The position numbers were made by a program, and so were the translations under genes. 64,000 nucleotides of DNA. Origin: Candidatus Thiosymbion ectosymbiont of Catanema sp. Cochon2018 (lineage in GTDB: Bacteria > Pseudomonadota > Gammaproteobacteria > Chromatiales > Chromatiaceae). The notes under the pieces were generated by a model that made no database searches, had not been told where the DNA came from, and worked only from the letters and a program-made list of their open reading frames with translations. Positions 1 to 7,861 of this stretch are shown one piece after another (position 1 is the stretch's first letter; the number at the start of each line of letters is the position of its first letter). Where the stretch lies: assembly GCA_011392765.1 (NCBI GenBank), contig WYCW01000002.1:466917-530916 (forward strand), given 5' to 3'.

Positions 1-2310
1 CGCGCGCTGGCCGAACAGCCCACCCTACTGATACTGGACAATCTGGAGAGCATTCTGCCGCCACCCCATCTCCGGGCGGAGAGGCCCCGGATCCTCGACG
101 AAGAAGCAGGTCGGGAGCTGCAGATTATCCTGGGACTCTGCAGACGACTCAGCGACAAGGGCGACGCCCGGTTGGTCTTTACCAGCCGCGAGGAGCTGCC
201 GGCGCCCTTTGCCGGGGCAGTCAACCACCGTGAGCTGCACCGGCTCGAACGCGAGGACGCGGTCAAGCTGGTGGAGCGAGCGCTCGACCGAACTGGCGAC
301 GCCGGGAGCGATACCGTAGAGGCCCAGCGTGAAGCCATCGAGCGCCTGGTGGATATAGTCCGGTGTCACGCCCGCACCCTGGCCCTGCTGGCCCCCGGTC
401 TACAGGCACGGGGCGTAGAAGCGACCCGAAAATCCCTCGTGGAACTGATGGCGGAGATGGAGCGTCGATTCCCCGGCAACCGCGAGCAATCGGTCTTCGC
501 CGGCGTCGAGCTCTCCCTGCGCCGGCTGTCTCCCCAGAACCAAGAACGAGTACGAGTACTGGGGCTGTTCCATGGAGGGGTCGATCTGAATGTGCTTGTC
601 CCCATGATGGAATGGGACGAAACGGACGTAGGTGCACTGGCAAAGGAACTGATCCGGACCGGCCTGGCAACGGCGGGTCCCTACGGCCATCTCTCCCTCC
701 ATCCCGCCCTTTGTCCCTATCTGCGCAGGCAATTGGATACTGCCGAACACGCCGAGCTGACCGACCGCTGGATTCGGGCTATGCAAGGGCATGTCGGGTT
801 TCTCGATCAGCAGCAGACTGAAAAGATCGAGCTGGCGGCAACACTGACCCGGCTGGAGCTGCCGAACCTGTTCGCCCTGCTGGACCGGATACGGGAAGCC
901 GGAGATGCGGTAGCGACCATCGAGCTGACCACCAGGCTTCATAGCTTGTTGCAAATGCTCGACAAGCCACGCCTGGTGGAATATATGGGCCAGATACGCG
1001 ATGCCGCGGCAAAGGCGCTGGGTACAGCCTGGAACCATGCGAATTTTGAGACCCGGCGGACCCGGATCGAGCAACAGCTCTCCGGCGGACATCCGCAGGA
1101 GGCACTCACAGGGGCACAAGCCCTACTCCGGCGTGCCCGGACGGCGGGCACAACGGCCTATCCCGAGGCCGATTACGACCTGGCAATGGCCTGTTTCCTT
1201 TTGGCCCGGGTGTTGCGGACCACCGGCAGCTCGGAGGCAGCCCTGCCGTCGCTGGATGAAGCACAAAAGTCTTTCGAGACCATCGCACGGGACAGCGACA
1301 GCAAGGCAGCGGAACGCATGGTGTCCGGTTGTCTCGCCGAACGCGGCGATTGTCTTCTCGATCTGGGGCGACTCGATGCGGCGGCGGCCGCTTACGAGGA
1401 AAGCATCGGACATGCCGAGAAGTTGGGCGACAAACGTGATGTCGCGGTCAGGAAATCCCAGCTCGGTACTATCCGCTTGCAGCAGCACCGCTACCCGGAG
1501 ACATTGGCGGCCTATGAGGCGGCCCGCGAGCACTTTACCCGGCTGGACGAGCCGGGAACTGTCGCCACGATCTGGCACCAGACCGGTAAAGCCTACCAGG
1601 AAGCCGGCCGACCGGAGGCGGCGGAGGACGCCTACCGGCAATCCCTGGCGATCGAGGTGCGGCTCGGCAATCCGGCCAGGCAGGCGGATACGCTCGACCA
1701 ACTGGGACTCTTGTACAGCGGTCCGCTCGATCGCTTGAAGGAAGCAGTGACCTCTTTCAAACGGGCAGCGGACAGCTATGTCGAGGTCGAGGATGCGGCC
1801 GGCGAAAGTCGTGCAAGGAACAATCTCGGCGTGACTCTGCGCCGGCTCGGGAGCTTGGACGAAGCGCGCCGGGAGATCCGGCGGGTAATCGAATGTAAGG
1901 CCCAATTCGGCCACACGGTCGAGCCATGGACTGCTTGGGCCATCCTTGCCGATATCGAGACGGACGCGGGCAATTCCGCAGCCGCGGCACAGGCCAGAAG
2001 CAAGGCGATAGATGCCTACCTGGCCTACCGCCGCGACGGCGGTGAGAACCACAATGATTTCGGTCGGCTCGCCCATACCGTGAGCCGGCACCTACTGGCC
2101 GGTGATCCGCCGACAGCCGCATCCCTCCTCCAAAAACAAGCCGCCCGCTATCAATCGGCCGGCTATGGTGGCTTTATCTCGGCCCTTCGGGCCATTGTCG
2201 CCGGCAGCCGCGACCGCGGTTTCGCCGGTGCCCCGGACCTCGACCCGGTCATGGCCGCCGAGATCCTGTTCCTGCTCGAGACCTTGGAAAACACCAATCG
2301 CACTGTTTGA
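1..2310 (+). CDS. STAND/NB-ARC-like NTPase with C-terminal TPR repeats (5' truncated)
   Basis: The reading frame is open from the first base, so the N-terminus lies outside the window. The visible part starts with a Walker B-like strand (LLILDNLES) and a later VFTSRE segment that fits sensor 1 of STAND ATPases. A helical, winged-helix-like region follows (about residues 100-300). The C-terminal half holds tandem TPR-type helices with alternating small residues, such as AAAAYEESIGHAEKLGD and TLAAYEAAREHFTRLDE. Such proteins are ligand-triggered NTP switches in signalling or conflict systems; the effector domain would be in the missing N-terminus. The next gene starts 15 bases downstream on the same strand, so the two may be co-transcribed. 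The fold assignment is firm, the role is not. Confidence 0.8.
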   Translation, partial: RALAEQPTLLILDNLESILPPPHLRAERPRILDEEAGRELQIILGLCRRLSDKGDARLVFTSREELPAPFAGAVNHRELHRLEREDAVKLVERALDRTGDAGSDTVEAQREAIERLVDIVRCHARTLALLAPGLQARGVEATRKSLVELMAEMERRFPGNREQSVFAGVELSLRRLSPQNQERVRVLGLFHGGVDLNVLVPMMEWDETDVGALAKELIRTGLATAGPYGHLSLHPALCPYLRRQLDTAEHAELTDRWIRAMQGHVGFLDQQQTEKIELAATLTRLELPNLFALLDRIREAGDAVATIELTTRLHSLLQMLDKPRLVEYMGQIRDAAAKALGTAWNHANFETRRTRIEQQLSGGHPQEALTGAQALLRRARTAGTTAYPEADYDLAMACFLLARVLRTTGSSEAALPSLDEAQKSFETIARDSDSKAAERMVSGCLAERGDCLLDLGRLDAAAAAYEESIGHAEKLGDKRDVAVRKSQLGTIRLQQHRYPETLAAYEAAREHFTRLDEPGTVATIWHQTGKAYQEAGRPEAAEDAYRQSLAIEVRLGNPARQADTLDQLGLLYSGPLDRLKEAVTSFKRAADSYVEVEDAAGESRARNNLGVTLRRLGSLDEARREIRRVIECKAQFGHTVEPWTAWAILADIETDAGNSAAAAQARSKAIDAYLAYRRDGGENHNDFGRLAHTVSRHLLAGDPPTAASLLQKQAARYQSAGYGGFISALRAIVAGSRDRGFAGAPDLDPVMAAEILFLLETLENTNRTV

Positions 2311-2325
2311 ACCATAAGGGTGTAA

Positions 2326-4194
2326 GTGGACATAGAGCTTATTGAAATCCGCGACTTTCTCGCCGACCACCACCCCTTCGATCTGTTGCCCGACGAGGCG
2401 CTCGGGCAACTGCCCCGGCAGCTCTCGGTGCGTTATTTCCGCCGCGGTATCCCCTTTCCACCGGACGACGCGGACCGACCCTATCTGTATATCGTGCGTC
2501 GCGGTGCCGTCGACCTGCGCGACGAGCGCGGCGAACTGGTCGGTAAGCTCGCCGAGGGCGACCTGTTCCCCTGGTGCTGCCGCCCGGAGGACCACCCTGA
2601 GAGCCTTTTCTCCTGCAATACCGCCGAGGATACCCTGGCCTATCTACTCTCCTGCGCGGACGTGGATTCCCTGTGCAAGCGGCACCGGACCTTTTGTGAC
2701 TATTTCGAGCACCGGGTCGCTGAACGCCTTCGCAATGCCTTGCACCGGATCAAGGAAGGATCGGCCACCGGGGTAGGGCTGATGACCGTCCGCGTCTCGG
2801 ATCTGCTCAGTCGTCCCCTGGTCGCTACCATACCGGACACCAGTATCCGCGACGCCGCGCGGATCATGACCGAGCATCGCACCTCATCGCTGATCCTCAT
2901 GGAAGGGGAGCGTCTCGCCGGCATGATTACGGACCGCGATCTGCGCAGTCGGTGCCTCGCCGCCGGCTTACCTTCTACGACTCCGGTGCGCGAGATTATG
3001 ACGCGGAATCTCCACACCACCGCGGCGGACACCCTGGGTTTCCAGGCCCTGATCGCCATGGCCCGGCTCAACGTACACCATCTGCCCGTGCTGGACGAGG
3101 GTCGGATAGTCGGTGTCGTATCCGGTTCCGACCTGGTGCGTTTCCAAAGCGCCAATGCGGTCTACCTGGTGGGAGATATTTATCGGGCAGAGGACCTTGC
3201 CACCCTGGTCCGGATCGGCACCAAGGTCCCGGAGCTGCAAGTCAGCCTCGTTACCAGCGGCGCCACCGCGGATCAGATCGGCCAGGCGATCAGCGCCATG
3301 ACCGACGCCTTTACTGCCCGTCTGCTGGAGCTGGCGGAGGCGGACCTCGGTCCGCCCCCGGTACCCTATGTTTGGATGGTCGGGGGCTCCCAGGCACGCC
3401 GTGAGCAGTCGGCCCACTCCGATCAAGACAACGCCCTGTTGCTCGCCGATCACACCGAGCCCGCGGACGATGAATACTTCGCCACCCTGGCCGACCGCGT
3501 GAACGAAGGGCTTGCCGCCTGCGGCTACGACGCCTGTCCAGGCGAGGTGATGGCCCGCAATCCGAAGTGGCGTCAACCGCTGCGTATCTGGCACAGGTAT
3601 TTCACGGACTGGATCGAGCGCCCCGAACCCATGGCACTGATGCTGGCCAATGTCTTCTTCGACCTGCGCCCCCTCCAGGACCCGGAGGGCCTGTTCGGGG
3701 AGCTGCACGCAGAGGTGCTGGAACACTCCCGTGCCAACCGCATCTTTATCGCCCATATGGCCGCCAATGCCCTCAAACACCGGCCACCGCTCGGCTTCTT
3801 CCGCAACTTCGTGCTCATCAGGGGCGGCGACCACGACCATACCTTCGACCTCAAGTATCGCGGAACCGTGCCGGTGGTGGATCTGGCGCGGGTATATGCG
3901 CTCTCCGCCGGGATTCCGCAGATCAATACCATCGAGCGCCTGCAGGCGGGGGTGCAGACCCAAGCCTTGAGTCGCGATGGTGCCGCAAATCTGATCGACG
4001 CCTTGGAACTCATCGATACCCTGCGCATGCGGCACCAGGCACGCCAAATCCGAGCCGGCAACCAGGCGGACAATTATCTGTCTCCGGATGAGCTCTCATC
4101 CCCGGAACGCGGCCATCTCAAAGATGCCTTCTCCCTGATCGACACCATGCAGGAGGCCCTGGGGCAACGTCACCAGGCAGCGCGTTTCGCCTGA
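2326..4194 (+). CDS. cNMP-binding / CBS-pair / DUF294 putative nucleotidyltransferase
   Basis: 622 residues from a GTG start preceded by AAGGG. Domains in order: a cyclic-nucleotide-binding-like beta barrel (about 15-120, YIVRRGAVDLRDERGELVGK), two CBS motifs (about 155-275, with MTEHRTSSLILM and VHHLPVLDEGRIVGVVSGSD), a DUF294 nucleotidyltransferase domain whose GGSQARREQSAHSDQD carries the GS and D-x-D motif (about 345-365), and the DUF294 C-terminal helical domain. Family members are thought to be GlnD-like regulatory nucleotidyltransferases responding to adenine or cyclic nucleotides; the substrate is unknown. In related gammaproteobacteria this gene is usually next to a DnaQ-like exonuclease gene. 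Here that partner is present but separated by a toxin-antitoxin pair. Confidence 0.9.
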   Translation: MDIELIEIRDFLADHHPFDLLPDEALGQLPRQLSVRYFRRGIPFPPDDADRPYLYIVRRGAVDLRDERGELVGKLAEGDLFPWCCRPEDHPESLFSCNTAEDTLAYLLSCADVDSLCKRHRTFCDYFEHRVAERLRNALHRIKEGSATGVGLMTVRVSDLLSRPLVATIPDTSIRDAARIMTEHRTSSLILMEGERLAGMITDRDLRSRCLAAGLPSTTPVREIMTRNLHTTAADTLGFQALIAMARLNVHHLPVLDEGRIVGVVSGSDLVRFQSANAVYLVGDIYRAEDLATLVRIGTKVPELQVSLVTSGATADQIGQAISAMTDAFTARLLELAEADLGPPPVPYVWMVGGSQARREQSAHSDQDNALLLADHTEPADDEYFATLADRVNEGLAACGYDACPGEVMARNPKWRQPLRIWHRYFTDWIERPEPMALMLANVFFDLRPLQDPEGLFGELHAEVLEHSRANRIFIAHMAANALKHRPPLGFFRNFVLIRGGDHDHTFDLKYRGTVPVVDLARVYALSAGIPQINTIERLQAGVQTQALSRDGAANLIDALELIDTLRMRHQARQIRAGNQADNYLSPDELSSPERGHLKDAFSLIDTMQEALGQRHQAARFA

Positions 4195-4216
4195 TATTCG
4201 TCAAGCTATTCAGGGG

Positions 4217-4246
4217 TTGATCCCGTAATGGGATCATGTGTATAAT
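4217..4246 (+). promoter_or_regulatory. higBA-type promoter with embedded operator palindrome
   Basis: TTGATC (4217-4222), an 18-base spacer and a perfect TATAAT (4241-4246). The spacer and -35 hold a 7+5+7 inverted repeat, TGATCCC-GTAAT-GGGATCA (4218-4236), placed so that a bound repressor such as the HTH antitoxin would block polymerase. The toxin ATG begins 5 bases after the -10 box, where transcription should start, so the transcript is probably leaderless. Confidence 0.7.
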
Positions 4247-4251
4247 AAGTT

Positions 4252-4545
4252 ATGCGTGTCATAGCCAAACGAACATTGCGGCGGTTCTGGGAGCAGCATC
4301 CGGATGCCCAAAGACCACTGGAGGCGTGGCATGAGGAAACGCTAAAAGCGCGCTGGAAGAATCCGCAACAGGTCAAGCAGCAGTTCGGCGCGGTGAGCGT
4401 TCTCAAGGGTGGGCGTGTGGTGTTCGATATAGGAGGCAACAAGTACCGCTTGATTTTGGCCATGGATTACGGGCGCCAAGCGTGTTACGTGAAGTTTATA
4501 GGCACACACCGGCAGTACGATGCCGTCGATGCGGAGACTGTGTAA
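4252..4545 (+). CDS. higB: HigB-family mRNA interferase toxin
   Basis: 97 residues of the HigB_toxin type: RFWEQHPDAQRPLEAWHEE near the N-terminus, then a beta-rich core (VVFDIGGNKYRLILAM) and a basic, aromatic tail (YVKFIGTHRQYDAVDA). Family members cut mRNA on the ribosome and are neutralised by the HTH antitoxin encoded next to them. The stop codon overlaps the antitoxin ATG by one base. No Shine-Dalgarno sequence precedes the start and the -10 box ends 5 bases upstream, which suggests leaderless translation of the toxin. The pair sits between two genes that are normally neighbours, so it is probably an insertion. Confidence 0.88.
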   Translation: MRVIAKRTLRRFWEQHPDAQRPLEAWHEETLKARWKNPQQVKQQFGAVSVLKGGRVVFDIGGNKYRLILAMDYGRQACYVKFIGTHRQYDAVDAETV

Positions 4546-4973
4546 TGGAAATTCAACCGGTCAGAACCGAAGAAGACTACGACGCCGCACTGGAAGAAAT
4601 CGAGCGTTTGTGGGGTGCACCCGAGGGCACACCGGACGGTGATCGCCTGGATGTATTGATGGTGTTGGTCGAAAATTACGAATCCAAGCACCATCCCATC
4701 GACCCGCCCGATCCGATCGCGGCGATCGAATTCCGCATGGAACAAATGAACCTGACCCGCAAAGATCTGGAGCCCCTGATCGGCTCCCGAGGGCGGGTCT
4801 CGGAGGTATTCAATCGGCGGCGTTCGCTATCCCTGCCGATGATTCGCAGGTTGCACCAAACATTGCACATTCCGCTCGAAAGTCTGGTGCATGAACCCGC
4901 AGTACAAGGAACAAACCCCGACCTCCGGGCTTCTTTCCCGATGGTACGGGATGCACAGGATTTTCAGGATTGA
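4545..4973 (+). CDS. higA: HigA-type HTH antitoxin
   Basis: 142 residues from the ATG overlapping the toxin stop (TAATG). The N-terminal half is acidic (EEDYDAALEEIERLWGAPEG); the C-terminal half is an XRE-like helix-turn-helix of the HigA kind (KDLEPLIGSRGRVSEVFN followed by RRSLSLPMIRRLHQTL). The HTH antitoxin is expected to bind the palindrome at 4218-4236 and so autoregulate the operon, while its N-terminal part masks the toxin. An in-frame ATG-less extension exists upstream but lies inside the toxin gene, so the overlapping ATG is preferred. Confidence 0.87.
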   Translation: MEIQPVRTEEDYDAALEEIERLWGAPEGTPDGDRLDVLMVLVENYESKHHPIDPPDPIAAIEFRMEQMNLTRKDLEPLIGSRGRVSEVFNRRRSLSLPMIRRLHQTLHIPLESLVHEPAVQGTNPDLRASFPMVRDAQDFQD

Positions 4974-5005
4974 CAGTATGTTATAAATGGGATGCTAAGT
5001 AAGGT

Positions 5006-5692
5006 GTGAGGTTACACCTGACTTTGGATCTGCGTCGCCGCTGGGCATTGCGCAGGGCCCCCGCCGGACCGTTGCGGGACTACCTGGAAACACCCTTCCC
5101 GAAGCCGTCCGCGGACTACCGGGACCTGGCGCTGCTTGCCGTCGATCTGGAGACCACCGGGCTCGACCCCAAGCGGGATGCTATCCTGAGCGTAGGTTGG
5201 GTGGGCGTGGAACACAACCGCATCGATCTCGGCAGTGCCTGTCATCGCCTGGTGCGGACCGCCCGTCCCATCCCGGAGGCCAGCGCCGTCGTCCATCGGA
5301 TCACCGACGACCAGGCGGCAGGCGGGGAATGCTTGGACGATGTGCTCGCGGAGTTGCTGGAAAAACTGGCGGGAAAGGTGATGATCGCGCACTATGCGAG
5401 CGTGGAAAAGGGCTTCCTCAGCGCCGCCTGTCGACGGATCTACGGGGTAGGACTGCCGCTGCTCGTCATCGACACCCAGGCCCTGGCCAAACGTACCTTC
5501 GAGCGCCGCCACATCGTTTTCAAGGGTTCGGACCTGCGTCTGCACGCCCTGGGCGAGCGTTACAACCTGCCCCGCTACGGTGCCCACAACGCCTTGAGCG
5601 ACGCCCTCGCCGCGGCCGAGCTGTTTCTCGCTCAAGCGTCCTACCGGGACCGCGGCAAGGGGGCGCCCCTGCGGGATTTTCTGACTTGGTAA
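5006..5692 (+). CDS. DnaQ-like 3'-5' exonuclease (DEDD superfamily)
   Basis: 228 residues from a GTG. The Exo I motif is LAVDLETTGLDPKRDAILS (D-x-E, about residues 46-64), Exo II lies around KVMIAHYASVEKGFL, and the Exo III region is APRYGAHNALSDALAAAEL-like (H...D). This is the proofreading-type exonuclease fold found in stand-alone DnaQ homologues. As I recall, it is conserved beside the CBS-DUF294 gene in Pseudomonas and relatives, probably as a functional pair in nucleic-acid or nucleotide metabolism. The start could be slightly different, since only a weak AAGG precedes the GTG. Confidence 0.87.
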   Translation: MRLHLTLDLRRRWALRRAPAGPLRDYLETPFPKPSADYRDLALLAVDLETTGLDPKRDAILSVGWVGVEHNRIDLGSACHRLVRTARPIPEASAVVHRITDDQAAGGECLDDVLAELLEKLAGKVMIAHYASVEKGFLSAACRRIYGVGLPLLVIDTQALAKRTFERRHIVFKGSDLRLHALGERYNLPRYGAHNALSDALAAAELFLAQASYRDRGKGAPLRDFLTW

Positions 5693-5737
5693 GGTTGCAG
5701 TTCCGGCTACGATCCGGGCACCCACGGGGGACACCCG

Positions 5738-5958
5738 CTAGGATTCCTTGAGGGAGCCAGACTTTTACAAATGAGTCAAGTTTGTGCGCTGCCTAAAAAG
5801 ATGGCTCTTTGTTTATCCGCAGATTACGCAGATTACGCAGATTCGCGCAGATTATTGTATTTTTAATCTGCGAGAATCTGCGTAATCTGCGGATAAAAGA
5901 CAGCGCCGGAACGAGCCGGAAATTCACGCCTCGTTGGTCTGAGGCGAAGCCTCGTTAG
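5738..5958. repeat. YTAG-bounded modular repeat (copy A, 'ATTACGCAG' heart)
   Basis: About 220 bp that begins CTAGGATTCCTTGAGGG and ends in a GAGGC-GAA-GCCTC hairpin followed by TTAG. The shell includes the shared segment ATGAGTCAAGTTTGTGCGCTGC. The centre is a long palindrome of TTATCCGCAGATTACGCAG and its complement (5811-5897). The same shell recurs at 18691, 34437, 37026, 58881 and 59094, with differing centres. No coding content is visible. Confidence 0.85.
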
Positions 5959-5977
5959 GGGTGCCCCTACAAAGACC

Positions 5978-7453
5978 TTATTTCTCCGTCTGAAAATAGT
6001 CCCGCGTTATCTTGAATACCACGGGGCTCAGCAAGAGCAGGGCAATCAGATTCGGCACGGCCATCAGGGCATTCAGGGTATCGGCGATAAGCCACATGAA
6101 ATCCAGGCTGATGATTGCCCCGAAGGGGATCGCGAGCACCCAGAGCACCCGAAACGGCATAATGGCGTGAACGCCGAACAGATAACCCACGCAGCGCTCC
6201 CCGTAGACGCTCCACCCCAGGATGGTGGTAAAGGCGAACAGAGCCAACCCCAGGGTCACGATATAACCGCCGATACCGGGCAGCTCGCTGGAAAAGGCCG
6301 CGGCCGACAGGCTGGCGCCGGTCTGGACCCGGTTGGATACCGTCTCTTCCCCTCCCGATGTGAGCGCACAGGTGTTTTTGGTCTGCTCGATGCCCCAGGA
6401 AGAGCTGGTGTCCTGCGCCACGACCCCTCCCTTACCAACGCATTCGGCGTACTCGGGATTTTCGACCTGCCATTGACCCGAGGTCACGATCACCAGGCCG
6501 GTTATGGTGCAGATGATGAGGGTATCGATGAAGGTCCCCAGCATCGCCACGCTGCCCTGGCGCACCGGGTTGTCCGTCTCCGCCGCCGCGTGCGCGATGG
6601 GGGCACTGCCCAGTCCGGCCTCGTTGGAGAAGATACCCCGCGCGACACCGAATCGAATGGCGAGCATCACGGTCGCCCCCGCAAAGCCGCCAAGCTCCGC
6701 GCTGGGGGTAAAGGCATAGGAAAAGATCAGGGCCAGGGCGGCAGGGATCTCGGTGACGTTGATCGCCAGCACCGTCAGGCCGCCGAGGACATAGGCGATG
6801 GCCATGAAGGGAACCAGCTTGCCGGCTACCCGCGCGATCCAGCGAATACCGCCGATCAGCACCAGCCCCACCAGTACGGCCATGACCACACCCGTGATCC
6901 AATAGTCGACGTGGAACTTGGTCTCCAATGCGTCGGCGACCGAATTCGCCTGCACACCGTTGCCGATGCCGAATCCCGCCAGGGCGCCGAAGACGGCGAA
7001 GGCACCGCCCAGCCAGACCCAGCGCCTCCCTAAACCGTTCTTGATGTAGTACATGGGCCCACCGACGTGATTTCCCTTCTCGTCGATTTCGCGGTACTTC
7101 ACGGCCAGTACCGCCTCGGCGTACTTGGTGGCCATTCCCACCAACGCCGTGCACCACATCCAGAACAAAGCCCCCGGCCCGCCGATGGCAATCGCCGTGC
7201 CGACACCCGCGATGTTACCGGTACCTATGGTCGCCGACAGGGAGGTCATCAGGGCATTGAACGGCGTGATATCGCCTTTCCCCTGCTCCCTGCGCCCCGC
7301 CCACAGCATCCGAAACCCGTACCTCAGCCGCACCAACGGCACGGCCCGCAGGCCTACCATCAGAAAGAAGCCGGTACCCAGGATCAGTACCAGCATGGGC
7401 GGTCCCCACACCAGGCCGTTCAAATCCCCGATCAGTGTTTTGATCAGCTCCAA
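5978..7453 (-). CDS. Alanine or glycine:cation symporter (AGCS family)
   Basis: 491 residues; the TTG start is supported by GGAGGA eight bases upstream (complement of 7461-7466). The AGCS signature GPGALFWMWCTALVGMATKY is present near residue 90, and about ten hydrophobic segments are spaced along the chain. Members import alanine or glycine with sodium through the inner membrane. The N-terminal WGPPMLVLILGTGFFLMVGL and the SATIGTGNIAGV segment are typical. A periplasmic loop with cysteines (EYAECVGKGGVVAQDTSSSW) lies between helices at about 320-350, longer than in many members. The gene stands alone, with a repeat element 20 bases past its stop. Confidence 0.92.
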   Translation of the reverse strand: MELIKTLIGDLNGLVWGPPMLVLILGTGFFLMVGLRAVPLVRLRYGFRMLWAGRREQGKGDITPFNALMTSLSATIGTGNIAGVGTAIAIGGPGALFWMWCTALVGMATKYAEAVLAVKYREIDEKGNHVGGPMYYIKNGLGRRWVWLGGAFAVFGALAGFGIGNGVQANSVADALETKFHVDYWITGVVMAVLVGLVLIGGIRWIARVAGKLVPFMAIAYVLGGLTVLAINVTEIPAALALIFSYAFTPSAELGGFAGATVMLAIRFGVARGIFSNEAGLGSAPIAHAAAETDNPVRQGSVAMLGTFIDTLIICTITGLVIVTSGQWQVENPEYAECVGKGGVVAQDTSSSWGIEQTKNTCALTSGGEETVSNRVQTGASLSAAAFSSELPGIGGYIVTLGLALFAFTTILGWSVYGERCVGYLFGVHAIMPFRVLWVLAIPFGAIISLDFMWLIADTLNALMAVPNLIALLLLSPVVFKITRDYFQTEK

Positions 7454-7484
7454 AACGAAATCCTCCTCCGGTTGCGAAACTACT

Positions 7485-7637
7485 TATACCCGTTGCACGT
7501 GAATTATGTTGGTAAGCGAGGTGCGTCGATCGTGTCCGAGAGCAAGGCGCGGCGAGAAGGAATAGAGGGCCGTCGCAATGCCGCTATCGGGTGCGAGGGG
7601 CGTGCATCGCGGCGAAATATCACGTGCAACGGGTATA
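7485..7637. mobile_element. MITE-like element with 18-bp terminal inverted repeats
   Basis: TATACCCGTTGCACGTGA at 7485-7502 is repeated perfectly in inverse orientation at 7620-7637, enclosing 117 bases with no convincing gene. The flanking TA at either end could be a 2-bp duplication. It occupies the 408-base gap between the symporter and the GH57 gene; the rest of that gap (7638-7861) shows no gene. Confidence 0.65.
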
Positions 7638-7861
7638 TTGTATCCGGTATTCGCAGACCATCCCACGTCGGCCTCTTCCGACGATAATGGGTCTGAAAGG
7701 GAGGGCGTGATTCCAACGTGAGGAATCGGTAAGCGTCAGCCTTGTTTTTTTACGGCGCCAGGGGGTTCAACCTTGCTCGTCACAGTCGGCGCGGCTAATA
7801 TCATTGCCATTTCGCATCCAGTGTGGCTGGGTTTCCTTATCGGTCAGGAAAAATCTTCAAA

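Noticed and set aside
7067..7687. Long plus-strand frame opposite the symporter gene
   Set aside because: Shadow of the AGCS gene; composition (many His, Arg, Gln) is typical of an antisense frame and it runs into the 7485-7637 element.
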